A stretch of 64,000 nt of DNA from the NCBI RefSeq assembly GCF_014397255.1, contig NZ_CP060724.1, positions 1,426,001-1,490,000 of the forward strand, in the 5' to 3' direction. Below are positions 18,900 to 28,261 of the stretch, in pieces. The notes beneath the pieces were generated by a model. That model was not told the origin of the DNA, searched no databases, and worked only from the letters and a program-made list of their open reading frames with translations. This DNA is from Weissella diestrammenae. Lineage in GTDB: Bacteria > Bacillota > Bacilli > Lactobacillales > Lactobacillaceae. The stretch's first letter is position 1, and the number at the start of each line of letters is the position of its first letter. Position numbers and translations under genes: made by a program.

Positions 18900-19589
18900 A
18901 TGAGTAGGATCCTTGTGATTGAAGATGAAGTAAATTTGGCACGTTTTGTTGAGCTAGAATTACAACATGAAGGTTATGAGACATTTACTGCAGATAACGG
19001 CCGTACAGGACTAGAAGCGGCACTACAGGAGGACTTTGATTTAATCCTGTTAGACTTGATGTTGCCTGAATTAAGCGGTTTGGAAGTTGCTCGCCGGTTA
19101 CGTGAGGCTAAAAATACACCAATTATTATGATGACAGCTCGTGATTCTGTCATTGATCGGGTATCTGGGTTGGATTATGGCGCTGACGATTATGTCGTTA
19201 AGCCGTTTGCGATTGAAGAATTGCTGGCCCGTATTCGAGCATTACTACGGCGAATTAATATTGAAACCGAGGAACATGCGAGCCATCAAAGCGTTGTTAA
19301 ATATCGTGACCTTGTCGTTGAGAAGGAAAATCGCATTGCACGTCGAGGCGATGAAATTATCAACCTGACAAAGCGGGAATACGAATTATTGTTGATTTTG
19401 ATGGAAAACATTAATGTGGTTCAATCACGTGAAGATTTACTTGCCAAAGTTTGGGGATATGATGATAACGTTGAAACCAATGTTGTCGATGTTTATATTC
19501 GTTATCTGAGAAACAAGATTGACCAAAATGATTCACGAGCATCATACATTCAGACCGTTCGTGGTACTGGTTATGTAATGCGTCAGTAA
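18900..19589 (+). CDS. OmpR-family response regulator (CovR/ArlR-like)
   Basis: The N-terminal receiver domain has the acidic pocket EDE (9-11), the phosphoacceptor Asp52 in LLDLMLP and the conserved Lys in DYVVKPF (about 102). The C-terminal winged-helix domain ends YIRYLRNKIDQ and VRGTGYVMR. Overall it resembles streptococcal CovR/CsrR and staphylococcal ArlR most closely, regulators of surface and virulence-type genes. The target genes here are unknown. It is followed 17 bases later by its histidine kinase. Confidence 0.93.
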   Translation: MSRILVIEDEVNLARFVELELQHEGYETFTADNGRTGLEAALQEDFDLILLDLMLPELSGLEVARRLREAKNTPIIMMTARDSVIDRVSGLDYGADDYVVKPFAIEELLARIRALLRRINIETEEHASHQSVVKYRDLVVEKENRIARRGDEIINLTKREYELLLILMENINVVQSREDLLAKVWGYDDNVETNVVDVYIRYLRNKIDQNDSRASYIQTVRGTGYVMRQ

Positions 19590-19606
19590 ATGTGAGGAAT
19601 AATTCA

Positions 19607-21076
19607 ATGGATAGACTAACCATTGTTGAAGAAACACCAAAGCAAGTTAAAGGGATGTCACTAAAGTGGAAGTGGGCTCTTGGCTCGGCTGTTGGTGTTT
19701 TTTTAATTTTTATTGCTTTTAGTTATATGATTGTGATTGCTTTTTCAAAGCAAATGTTACTAGATGAAAGAAATGAAGTGCGACAGTCATTGCAATTAGT
19801 CGAGCGGCGACTAGAGAATTTATCGGAAGATGAATTGTTGCCAGCAACGATTGATGCAGCATTACGGCCTCAGGGGCGCATTGACGAAATAGGGAATGAT
19901 ACAGGATTTGCATCACTGGTGCGGCCTGATTTTAATGTTAGTGTATTTAACAAAAATGATGCTCGAGTTTATCCCATTGATGGCAAACAAATTAAAGCAC
20001 AGGCAGTTGGCAAACAATCAGTTCAGCAAAAAGTAATTGCTGGTAAAGTGATGCTGATTGGCCGCGTACCGTTGTATGATCATAACGGTGACACCATGGG
20101 AACGGTAGTCATAGAGAATCATTTAATCGGCTTCAACACGCTCTTCAAGCATATTTATTTAATTATCATATTAATGATGTTGCTCGGATTAATCTTTATT
20201 GCATTGTGGGGCTATTGGCTGGCAGATTATCTGTTGCGACCAGTCGAAAGTATTCGAGCTGTCGTCAACGCCATGCAGGCTGATCCGCAATCGCAAAAAC
20301 GAATTGAGAGCGAGGGTCGTCGACATGATGAGTTGACCGACTTAGCGGAATTAGTTAATCAAACGTTGGATCGAATGCAACGTTTTATCTTGGCTCAACA
20401 TCAATTTGTGGAAGATGTCTCACATGAGTTACGTACGCCAGTGGCAATTGTTAAAGGTCATATGGAATTGTTGAATCGTTGGGGGAAGGATGATCCTAAG
20501 GTGTTGGACGAGTCCATTGCTGCATCATTAACAGAAATGACACGCATGCAAGGTTTAGTTCAAGAAATGTTGGATTTAACTCGTGCTGATCAGGTTGAGT
20601 TATCTTTTAAAGATGGCGATACTGATGTCAAGCAAGTCGTGACAACCGTCTTTAATAATTTTAAGATGATTCATGGTGATTTCTTATTTATGCTTGATGA
20701 TGATTTGAAGCAACGTACCATCGTTAATATGTCGCGAGATCATTTAGAACAAATTATGATTATTCTTTCTGATAATGCGGTTAAATATTCACAGATGCGA
20801 AAAGAGATACATTATTCAATCTCAAGAACACCTGCTCAAGTGCAAATTGCGGTACAAGATTTTGGTGAGGGAATTAGTCAAGCGGATGCTGATCATGTTT
20901 TTGATCGTTTTTACCGCGTTGATAAGGCTCGTTCCCGCAAGCAAGGTGGCAACGGCTTAGGGTTGAGTATTGCACAAAAATTAATTGAGGGATATGGTGG
21001 GAAAATCGTACTTGAATCGGCTTTAGGACATGGTTCTGTGTTTAGAATTACGCTACCAATCAAAGAAAATAAATAA
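19607..21076 (+). CDS. Membrane sensor histidine kinase (CovS/ArlS-like)
   Basis: Two membrane segments (about 25-45 and 180-205) flank an extracellular sensor region of about 130 residues; a HAMP-like linker follows. The phospho-acceptor His lies in VSHELRTPVAI (about 274). The ATPase domain shows ILSDNAVKYS (N box), DFGEGI (G1) and GNGLGLSIAQ (G2). I chose ATG 19607 because TGAGG sits at the right distance; an in-frame start 15 bases earlier lies inside that site. It would phosphorylate the preceding regulator. Confidence 0.93.
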   Translation: MDRLTIVEETPKQVKGMSLKWKWALGSAVGVFLIFIAFSYMIVIAFSKQMLLDERNEVRQSLQLVERRLENLSEDELLPATIDAALRPQGRIDEIGNDTGFASLVRPDFNVSVFNKNDARVYPIDGKQIKAQAVGKQSVQQKVIAGKVMLIGRVPLYDHNGDTMGTVVIENHLIGFNTLFKHIYLIIILMMLLGLIFIALWGYWLADYLLRPVESIRAVVNAMQADPQSQKRIESEGRRHDELTDLAELVNQTLDRMQRFILAQHQFVEDVSHELRTPVAIVKGHMELLNRWGKDDPKVLDESIAASLTEMTRMQGLVQEMLDLTRADQVELSFKDGDTDVKQVVTTVFNNFKMIHGDFLFMLDDDLKQRTIVNMSRDHLEQIMIILSDNAVKYSQMRKEIHYSISRTPAQVQIAVQDFGEGISQADADHVFDRFYRVDKARSRKQGGNGLGLSIAQKLIEGYGGKIVLESALGHGSVFRITLPIKENK

Positions 21077-21084
21077 GAATTCAA

Positions 21085-21191
21085 TCAAAACGCTTACAAA
21101 ATGTCAATTACTTTCAATTAGTGAGTAAAAATAATGTTAATTGTTTCACTTACGTTGTATAATGTAGTCATACGCAATGTAAGCGTTTTAT
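21085..21191 (+). promoter_or_regulatory. nox promoter between two inverted cre-like sites
   Basis: AAAACGCTTACA (21087-21098) and TGTAAGCGTTTT (21178-21189) are perfect 12-base inverted copies. Each, extended to 14 bases, is close to the CcpA site TGWNANCGNTNWCA (13/14 for the left on the reverse strand, 12/14 for the right). A TATAAT (21158-21163) lies between them with no good -35, so the right site would sit just after the transcription start. CcpA control is inferred. Confidence 0.6.
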
Positions 21192-21212
21192 TATACTTTG
21201 GAGGCCTTAATT

Positions 21213-22547
21213 ATGAAAGTTGCAGTTATTGGATGTACACATGCTGGTATTTTTTCTTCACGTGAAATTCTGAAGAATAATCCTGATGCAGAGATTACAG
21301 TGTTTGAACGTAATGATACTGTGTCATTCTTGTCTTGTGGAATTGCTTTGTGGGTAGGTAATCACGTGTCATCTTCTGAGAAGATGTTTTACGACTCAGT
21401 TGCAGCAATGCAAGCTGATGGCATTCAAATGAAGATGCAACATGATGTGACAGCCGTCGATTTGGCAACTAAGACGTTGACAGCTGTTGATCTGAAAACA
21501 AATGAATCGAAAACTGAGACGTTTGATAAGATTGTGATCACAACTGGGTCAAAGCCTGTTATGCCACCAATTCCTGGTATTGATGGGGCAAATGTTTACA
21601 AGTGCAAAAACTGGGATGACGCTAAGGCAATTAAAGAAGCTGCCAAGTCAGCTAAAAGTGCCATTGTGATTGGTGCTGGTTATATCGGTGCCGAATTGGC
21701 TGAACAATTCTCTGTTAATAATATCAAGACGACATTGATTGATGGATTAGACCGTGTGTTAGCTAAAAACTTCGATAAAGATATTACTGATGAAGTTGAA
21801 GCACAATATCAGGCACACGGAGTGACATTGGCTTTGGGACAAATGGTTAAAAGTTTTGAAGAAACTGAAACTGGTGTTAAGGTCACAACAGACAAGGGCG
21901 TATATGAGGCTGATATCGCAGTCTTAGGGATTGGATTCTTGCCACGTACTGATTTGTTTACTGGACAAGTTGATATGATAAAAAATGGTGCGATTATTGT
22001 TGATAAGTATATGCAAACATCTGTCAAAGATGTCTATGCAGCTGGTGATTCAGCTACTGTTTTCTATAATCCAACACAAAAGGATGATTACATTCCACTT
22101 GCCACTAATGCTATCCGTCAGGGGATTTTAGTTGGAAAGAACATCAATACCCCACAAGTGGCTTATTTAGGAACACAATCAACTTCAGCTGTTGAATTGT
22201 ACGGTTATGCGATGGCTGCTTCTGGATTGAATCAACAATTAGCTGAGGCACGTGGTATTACTGGAATTAAAGAAATCACGATTGAACAAGACTATCGGCC
22301 TGATTTCATGTTGACAACGACACCTGTTCGCGCCACGTTGACTTGGGATGAAAAGACGCGTCAAGTTCTTGGTGGGTCATTCTACTCAAAGCATGATATT
22401 TCACAAACAGCTAATGCTTTGTCACTTGCAATCCAAAATAAGATGACGATTGATGATTTGGCAATGTCTGACTTCTTATTCCAACCAAACTTCAGCCAAC
22501 CAATTAATTTCTTGGGTGCCGTGGCAATGGCTGCTGCAGCTGAATAA
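21213..22547 (+). CDS. nox: NADH oxidase (water-forming type, FAD-dependent)
   Basis: Flavoprotein of the NADH oxidase/CoA-disulfide reductase family; it oxidises NADH with oxygen and so restores NAD+. The single redox cysteine is Cys42 (SFLSCGIALW), as in water-forming Nox. An N-terminal FAD site, a second dinucleotide fold VIGAGYIGAEL (about 155) and the FAD-binding AAGDSATV are present. Start ATG 21213 has GGAGG eight bases upstream; the frame extends 15 bases further without a site. In heterofermenters this enzyme diverts NADH from ethanol formation and so pairs with acetate kinase (58.4 kb). Confidence 0.93.
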   Translation: MKVAVIGCTHAGIFSSREILKNNPDAEITVFERNDTVSFLSCGIALWVGNHVSSSEKMFYDSVAAMQADGIQMKMQHDVTAVDLATKTLTAVDLKTNESKTETFDKIVITTGSKPVMPPIPGIDGANVYKCKNWDDAKAIKEAAKSAKSAIVIGAGYIGAELAEQFSVNNIKTTLIDGLDRVLAKNFDKDITDEVEAQYQAHGVTLALGQMVKSFEETETGVKVTTDKGVYEADIAVLGIGFLPRTDLFTGQVDMIKNGAIIVDKYMQTSVKDVYAAGDSATVFYNPTQKDDYIPLATNAIRQGILVGKNINTPQVAYLGTQSTSAVELYGYAMAASGLNQQLAEARGITGIKEITIEQDYRPDFMLTTTPVRATLTWDEKTRQVLGGSFYSKHDISQTANALSLAIQNKMTIDDLAMSDFLFQPNFSQPINFLGAVAMAAAAE

Positions 22548-22604
22548 GGAAAACATTGAGTGACTAATCAAAGAGGCTTTAGGCGTTGTTGAGTCATTTA
22601 AATT

Positions 22605-22646
22605 AAAAAAGCTTGTTAGTCTCATTCGAGATTGACAGGCTTTTTT
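22605..22646 (+). terminator. Rho-independent terminator after nox
   Basis: Stem of GCTTGTTAGTCTC against GAGATTGACAGGC with an ATTC loop, between an A-run and six T. Confidence 0.88.
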
Positions 22647-22919
22647 GATTGTCTAAAATGAAATGAGGTTATATATGAGTAACCGTTTAGTTGTCATATT
22701 AACGTCGTACATATGTCAAACAAATTCTGTCAATGCGAATGAATTGGTATGACACGATTTATTGACTGTAGATCAATTTTTCTGGTGGAGCTAAGCACAG
22801 GATACTGAAATTTTAAAATGAGTCAAATTGAGACAAGATATATTTAATTTCTTCACAAAAATGAAATTGAAACGCGGTATGATTGTATATACTAATAATA
22901 TAAAAATAGGGGCGAATTA
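22647..22919. other. Spacer before the suf operon
   Basis: With the nox terminator this makes a gene-free stretch of about 370 bases. It must hold the suf promoter; TTGAAA near 22868 with TATACT 15 bases downstream is a possible but imperfect pair. A 25-codon frame at 22675-22752 has a GAGG site but no supporting similarity. TGTCATA (about 22692) and TATGACA (about 22749) are short inverted copies of no clear role. Confidence 0.4.
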
Positions 22920-23699
22920 ATGGGTGAATTAAAAATTGAGAATTTGCATGTCGCAATTGATAATCAAGAAATCTTAAAAGGTGTGAATTTAATTTTGAAA
23001 ACAGGGGAAGTTCATGCAATTATGGGACCAAATGGGACAGGAAAATCTACTTTGTCACAAGTCATTATGGGGTACCCAAATTATGAAATTACGGCTGGAA
23101 CAATGAGCTTGGATGGGCAAGATATCACACAAATGACAATCGACGAACGTGCACGAGCAGGTCTTTTTTTGGCTATGCAATATCCGGTTGAAGTACCTGG
23201 GGTGACTAGTTCGGATTTTATTCGAGCCGCTATAAATGCACGGCGACCAGTTGACCAGCCAATTAGTATTATGGCGTTTATAACAGAATTAGCAAAAAAA
23301 AGTGAATTGTTGGGAATGACGTCTGACATGACTGAACGTTATTTGAATGAGGGCTTTTCTGGTGGTGAAAAGAAACGAAATGAGATACTACAAATGTTGA
23401 TGATTGCACCTGAATTTGCAATTCTCGATGAAATTGATTCTGGGTTAGATATTGATGCGTTAAAAGTGGTCGCAAAGGGTGTTAATCATATGCGAAAGAC
23501 AACTTTTGGTGCACTGATGATTACCCATTATCAGCGACTCCTTGATTACGTTGTACCTGATTTTGTTCATATCATGATGGATGGACGCATTGTAACAACT
23601 GGTGATGCGGATTTAGCAAAGGCATTAGAAGCAAGTGGTTATGCAGGATTACGTGATCAATTGGGTCTAGATATCATTTTGACTGATGAGGATATTTAA
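22920..23699 (+). CDS. sufC: Fe-S assembly ATPase SufC
   Basis: ABC-type ATPase of the SufBCD scaffold, which builds and passes on Fe-S clusters. Walker A GPNGTGKST (about 39), the Suf-type signature FSGGEKKRNEILQM (about 144) and Walker B FAILDEIDSGLD (about 166) are present; the last is diagnostic of SufC. Length 259. First gene of the suf operon, abutting sufD with no gap. Confidence 0.97.
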   Translation: MGELKIENLHVAIDNQEILKGVNLILKTGEVHAIMGPNGTGKSTLSQVIMGYPNYEITAGTMSLDGQDITQMTIDERARAGLFLAMQYPVEVPGVTSSDFIRAAINARRPVDQPISIMAFITELAKKSELLGMTSDMTERYLNEGFSGGEKKRNEILQMLMIAPEFAILDEIDSGLDIDALKVVAKGVNHMRKTTFGALMITHYQRLLDYVVPDFVHIMMDGRIVTTGDADLAKALEASGYAGLRDQLGLDIILTDEDI

Positions 23700-24494
23700 A
23701 TGGCAGAGCAAGCATTTTTTTCAGATGAAAGTATACAGCAACAACAAGTTGCGGTGCTATCAGCTGCAAATTCAGAATTGGTCGTGTCATCAGATTCGAA
23801 TCGACCAATGCGTATTAACATCAAACAAACTGACGAACAAAGCATAAAGGTCACTATTGGGCAGCGTGTTAAACGTGACCTCATCATGTATTATCAAGGT
23901 GATGGCACGCAACAATTAACAATTGATGTTACAATCGCTGCAGATAGCCAAGTTAATATGCTATTGCTTGTTTTAGGAACCGCACATGTTGGCATTAATA
24001 TGACAACCCATTTAGCTGGTGAAGGTGCGCAGACGAATGCGTCAGTGATTGGTGTGGTTAAACAAAATCAATACCTTAAAATAACGAATCAAGTGATTAA
24101 TGATGCGCGGCATACTATCGGTCATATTCAACAGCGAGGGATTGCGATGGACACAGCTAAAATTACATTTAATGGTATTGGTCATGTGAAAAAAGGTGCC
24201 GCAGGTTCTGATGCGCAGCAAGCATCAAGGCTGTTAATGCTTGATACATTGGCCACCGGAGAAGTTAATCCGATTCTATTAATCGATGAAGATGATGTTA
24301 TGGCAGGCCATGCAGCTTCAGTAGGTCAAGTCAACCAAGACCAGGTCAATTACTTATTGAGCCGTGGTATTCCGCTTGATGACGCACAGCGACTGGTGAC
24401 ACGCGGCTTCATCACTCAGACAATTAATCATTTGCCACAAGGCTGGCAAAATGAGATTTACACTGAAATTGAAAGGCAGTTGAATCATGAATGA
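23700..24494 (+). CDS. sufD: Fe-S assembly scaffold protein SufD, short form
   Basis: Partner of SufB and SufC. The C-terminal part has the conserved SufB/SufD block DEDDVMAGHAASVGQVNQDQ followed by YLLSRGIPLDDA and the LVTRGFI helix. The protein has only 264 residues, whereas SufD proteins I know have around 420-440; the missing part is the N-terminal helical region. The start is real: ATG directly follows the sufC stop and GAGGAT lies 9 bases upstream, and no broken coding sequence precedes it. It overlaps sufS by 8 bases. Confidence 0.85.
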   Translation: MAEQAFFSDESIQQQQVAVLSAANSELVVSSDSNRPMRINIKQTDEQSIKVTIGQRVKRDLIMYYQGDGTQQLTIDVTIAADSQVNMLLLVLGTAHVGINMTTHLAGEGAQTNASVIGVVKQNQYLKITNQVINDARHTIGHIQQRGIAMDTAKITFNGIGHVKKGAAGSDAQQASRLLMLDTLATGEVNPILLIDEDDVMAGHAASVGQVNQDQVNYLLSRGIPLDDAQRLVTRGFITQTINHLPQGWQNEIYTEIERQLNHE

Positions 24495-25716
24495 AGATGC
24501 GTTTTTTTTAGCCATTCGGGATGATTTTCCAACGTTGCATCAGATGATTAATGATGAACCATTAGTGTATCTTGACAATGCGGCAACAACACAAAAACCG
24601 AAAGCGGTCATTAATGCGTTGGTTGATTTTTATACTAATGATAATAGTAATATTCATCGCGGTATTCATACTTTATCAGAGCGGGCAACACATGCTTATG
24701 AATTAGCTCGACATCAAGTGCAACAATTAATCCATGCCCATTCAATCGATGAAGTTGTTTTTACAAAAGGGACAACTGAAGGAATAAATTGGTTAGCAAG
24801 TAACGATGGCCCATTACATATTGAACCAGGTGATGAAATAATTGTGTCGATTTTAGAACATCATGCCAATTTCTTACCATGGCAACGTTTGGCAAAAAAA
24901 AGTGGTGCTATTCTGCGAGTTGTTGACGTGGATAAAAACGGTCATTTAGATTTAGATGCGTATGAACAACTATTGTCGCCTCAGACGAAAATTGTCGCCA
25001 TGACAATGATGTCAAATGTGACTGGGCAATGTCCAGATATGAAACAAATTATAACTCTTGCGCATCAATATGGTGCACTGGTAATCGGTGATGCAGCTCA
25101 AGCAATTGCTCATTTTCCAATTGATGTTGAAGCGCTAGATATTGATTTTATGGTCTTTTCAGGGCATAAGCTTTATGCGCCACTTGGCATTGGTATTCTG
25201 TACGGTAAACGAGATTTGTTGGATCAGTTTGCACCGTTTGAAGTTGGGGGCGGCATTGTCAGTGAAGTGCGATTAAATCAGACAAAATTTTTAGCATTAC
25301 CTTGGCGTTTGGAGGCGGGGACACCTGATATTGCTGCGGCAATCGGATTAGGGACTGCCATTTCTTACCTGCAGCATTTGGACCTCACACGTATTATGCA
25401 ATATGAGCAGCGATTGACACATTATTTGCGTCAGGAATTAGCCAAGATACCAGTAATTAGTGTCATTGGCACAACGGGAACAAGCATTGTATCATTCAAT
25501 TTTAATAATATTCATCCGCATGATGCTGCAACGGCATTTGATCAGTTAGGAATTGCGGTTCGAGCAGGGAATCACTGTGCACAACCCCTGATGACGGCTT
25601 TGAATTTGAATGGTACGTTGAGGGTGAGCTTGGCCTTCTATAATTCAGTAGCAGATATTGATCGATTAATCATTGGTATTAAGGAAGTTGAGGCATACTT
25701 TAATGGCACTCACTAA
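24487..25716 (+). CDS. sufS: Cysteine desulfurase SufS
   Basis: PLP enzyme that takes sulfur from cysteine as a persulfide and hands it to SufU. The PLP lysine is in FSGHKLYAPLG (about 227) and the catalytic cysteine in RAGNHCAQPL (about 363); YLDNAATTQKP at the N-terminus is typical. Length 409. Overlaps sufD by 8 bases and sufU by 14, so translation is coupled. Confidence 0.97.
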   Translation: MNEDAFFLAIRDDFPTLHQMINDEPLVYLDNAATTQKPKAVINALVDFYTNDNSNIHRGIHTLSERATHAYELARHQVQQLIHAHSIDEVVFTKGTTEGINWLASNDGPLHIEPGDEIIVSILEHHANFLPWQRLAKKSGAILRVVDVDKNGHLDLDAYEQLLSPQTKIVAMTMMSNVTGQCPDMKQIITLAHQYGALVIGDAAQAIAHFPIDVEALDIDFMVFSGHKLYAPLGIGILYGKRDLLDQFAPFEVGGGIVSEVRLNQTKFLALPWRLEAGTPDIAAAIGLGTAISYLQHLDLTRIMQYEQRLTHYLRQELAKIPVISVIGTTGTSIVSFNFNNIHPHDAATAFDQLGIAVRAGNHCAQPLMTALNLNGTLRVSLAFYNSVADIDRLIIGIKEVEAYFNGTH

Positions 25717-26131
25717 ATTAGATCAACTTTATCGGCAAGTGCTGTTGACACACAGTCGCTATCCGCAGAACAAAGGTGAATTAACCACATTTACATGTTC
25801 TCAGTCAGGTAGTAATCCAAGTTGTGGTGATCAGATATCAGTTCAGGTGATGGTGAAAGAGGGTGTGATTAGTCAAATTGCTTGGCAGGGTAGTGGTTGT
25901 ACGATTAGTCAGGCGTCAGCATCGATTATGACAACATTAGTGATTGGAAAATCAGTACAGGATACAAAAGCATTATGTCAATCGTTTTTTGATTTAGTGA
26001 CGGGAGAAGAATGGGCACAACAAAATAGCCATTTATTAGGTGATGCCCAAGTTTTTTCAAGTGTGAAGAATTTTCCAGCGCGAATTAAATGTGCCACGTT
26101 AGCCTGGCATACGCTCAGTGCTTGTTTATAA
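25703..26131 (+). CDS. sufU: Sulfur-transfer protein SufU
   Basis: Zinc-containing partner that accepts sulfur from SufS in Gram-positive bacteria. The three conserved cysteines lie in NPSCGDQ (about 40), GSGCTIS (about 66) and IKCATLAW (about 129), with the usual Asp two residues after the first. I chose ATG 25703 (142 residues), preceded by TTGAGG, over an earlier start inside sufS; this matches the family N-terminus [18 protein letters not shown]. Confidence 0.95.
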   Translation: MALTKLDQLYRQVLLTHSRYPQNKGELTTFTCSQSGSNPSCGDQISVQVMVKEGVISQIAWQGSGCTISQASASIMTTLVIGKSVQDTKALCQSFFDLVTGEEWAQQNSHLLGDAQVFSSVKNFPARIKCATLAWHTLSACL

Positions 26132-26154
26132 AATTAATATGGAGGTTAATTGAT

Positions 26155-27588
26155 ATGGCAGAAATTGAACGAACAGCTGAGTTGTCAGCTACTAGGCAAG
26201 CAATTCAAAAAAAAGCAGCAGATGAGTTACAATATGCGGATGACATTGAACCAGTATTTTCAACTGGGAAGGGCCTGTCTGTTGAAGTGATCAAAGCTAT
26301 TTCTGCGGCAAAAAACGAGCCTGAATGGATGCTTGAGTACCGTTTAGTGGCATATGAACAATTTTTAAAAATGCCAATGCCAGCCTTTGGTCCAGATTTG
26401 TCGGCTTTAAATTTTGATGAAATATATTATTACAATAAACCTGCTAGGGATAAGTACCGAGATTGGAATGATGTACCAGAAGCAATGAAAACCACCTTTG
26501 AGCGACTGGGCGTGCCAGAGGCAGAACGCCAGTGGCTTGCGGGTTCATCCGCTCAGTATGAATCAGAAGTTGTTTATTCACGAATGAAGGCTGAATTTGA
26601 AGCTCTAGGTATTATTTTTATGGACACCGATTCTGCACTCCAGCAATATCCTGAATTAGTGCGTGAATACTTTGGTACGATTGTTAAAATAGCTGATAAT
26701 AAGATGACAGCACTGAATGCTGCAGTTTGGTCAGGGGGGACGTTTATTTACGTTCCTAAGGGCGTTCATGTTAATGTGCCTATCCAGTCATATTTTAGAA
26801 TTAACACAACGAATGAAGGTCAATTTGAACGAACGTTAATCATTGTTGATGAAGGCGCACATGTGGATTACGTTGAGGGGTGTTCAGCACCAATGTATTC
26901 AGGCGATGCACTCCATGCTGCAGTGGTAGAAGTGGTCGTCAAAAAAGATGCTTATTGTCGATATACAACCATTCAAAATTGGTCAGATAATGTTTATTCG
27001 TTGGAAACAAAACGAGCGTATGCGTATCGCAATGCAACGATGGAATGGATTGACGGTAATTTTGGATCGAAGGTAACGATGAAATATCCAGCAGTCTATT
27101 TGCAAGAAAGTGGTGCTCGGGGCACAATGTTATCAATTGCTGTGGCTGGTGCAGGAATTCATCTTGACTCTGGCGCACGAATGATACATAATGCGCCGAA
27201 TACATCGTCATCAATTATTTCTAAATCAATTGCTCACGATGGTGGTAAGACAGATTATCGAGGTGATGTTCGTTTTGTTGAAGATGCGATTGGTGCCACT
27301 GCCCATGTTGAATGTGATACCATTCTAATGGACGCGCAATCAGCCGCTGATACAATTCCTTATAATCAGGTGAATAACGGGCAAGTGACATTGGAACACG
27401 AAGCGAAAGTGTCACGCTTATCAGCTGAGCAACTTAATTATTTCATGAGTCGTGGTATTTCTGAGCGCGATGCAACCGCGATGATTATTATGGGATTTGC
27501 AGAGCCGTTTATTAAGGAGTTACCAATGGAATATGCAGTGGAACTGAATCGGTTGATGCAATTTGAAATGGCCGGCAGTGTCGGATAG
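26155..27588 (+). CDS. sufB: Fe-S assembly scaffold protein SufB
   Basis: Main scaffold subunit on which the cluster is built. 477 residues from ATG 26155, with GGAGG upstream; a longer frame begins inside sufU and is rejected. Conserved SufB segments include [19 protein letters not shown] and the C-terminal block [21 protein letters not shown]. Last of the five linked suf genes; the order C-D-S-U-B is the usual one in Firmicutes. Confidence 0.97.
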   Translation: MAEIERTAELSATRQAIQKKAADELQYADDIEPVFSTGKGLSVEVIKAISAAKNEPEWMLEYRLVAYEQFLKMPMPAFGPDLSALNFDEIYYYNKPARDKYRDWNDVPEAMKTTFERLGVPEAERQWLAGSSAQYESEVVYSRMKAEFEALGIIFMDTDSALQQYPELVREYFGTIVKIADNKMTALNAAVWSGGTFIYVPKGVHVNVPIQSYFRINTTNEGQFERTLIIVDEGAHVDYVEGCSAPMYSGDALHAAVVEVVVKKDAYCRYTTIQNWSDNVYSLETKRAYAYRNATMEWIDGNFGSKVTMKYPAVYLQESGARGTMLSIAVAGAGIHLDSGARMIHNAPNTSSSIISKSIAHDGGKTDYRGDVRFVEDAIGATAHVECDTILMDAQSAADTIPYNQVNNGQVTLEHEAKVSRLSAEQLNYFMSRGISERDATAMIIMGFAEPFIKELPMEYAVELNRLMQFEMAGSVG

Positions 27589-27633
27589 ACTTTGAAAGTG
27601 AGCGAGTTCTTTTATAACTGAGAAAGTAGGCAC

Positions 27634-27936
27634 ATGAACGAGATAGAAAATAATATTTGGCATGCTTTAACTATGGTTGAAGATCCAGAATTACGTTGTG
27701 ATATTGTTAATTTAGGTTTGATTTATGGAGTGAAAGTATCCGAAAATGCGGTTATGATTACGATGACTTGGACAATGATGGGGTGCCCTTTGAGTGATTT
27801 ATTAGAAAAACGAATCCGGCGTGCCGTATTAAATGTACCAGGAATCAAGAGCGTTGATTTGCATGTTGTTTTTGAACCAGCGTGGTCGAAAGATCGGATG
27901 ACGCCATATGCAAGGCTGCTGTTAGGGATCCATTGA
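27634..27936 (+). CDS. sufT: MIP18/DUF59-family Fe-S maturation protein (SufT-like)
   Basis: Small (100-residue) DUF59 protein. VEDPELRCDIVNLGLIYGV and TMMGCPLSDLL hold the conserved acidic pair and the single Cys of this family, which helps deliver Fe-S clusters to target enzymes. It follows sufB by 45 bases with its own GTAGG site, so it likely belongs to the suf transcript. A role beside the Suf machinery is inferred from family and position. Confidence 0.85.
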   Translation: MNEIENNIWHALTMVEDPELRCDIVNLGLIYGVKVSENAVMITMTWTMMGCPLSDLLEKRIRRAVLNVPGIKSVDLHVVFEPAWSKDRMTPYARLLLGIH

Positions 27937-28261
27937 CTATATCCTATTTATCGGAAAAATCTTATTTTTAGGATGTTTTAGATAGAATAAATGACCAAAA
28001 ATTAAATAGTTTGTTAGTTAATTATGAATTCTATATTTTTATGACAGAATCCTTTTACAATATTGATATGGGAGCAAAAGCTTCTATACCCAATCCTTTT
28101 TCTCAGCGTTGCATTCAAATTTGAATGCAACGTTTTTTTAAAGTTTTTGTTGAATCTTAAGACGTTTTTTGAATGAATTGTGAAAAAGCTAAATGTCGAT
28201 TATGGATTTGTTATGATTGAAGCAATAGTTTAATGAATCTGAAAGGCAGACTAGCAGACTA
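27937..28261. other. Intergenic stretch after the suf operon
   Basis: About 325 AT-rich bases with a strong terminator (28107-28139) about 170 bases after the last suf gene. No open frame with a ribosome site is convincing. Either the suf mRNA has a long 3' tail or a small RNA ends at the hairpin. Confidence 0.5.
28107..28139 (+). terminator. Strong terminator with a 26-base palindromic stem
   Basis: Bases 28107-28132 are a perfect palindrome (arm CGTTGCATTCAAA), followed by seven T. Confidence 0.9.

Noticed and set aside
22675-22752. 25-residue frame with a GAGG site between nox and sufC
   Set aside because: Too short to support by sequence alone and no resemblance to a known peptide; noted under the spacer instead.
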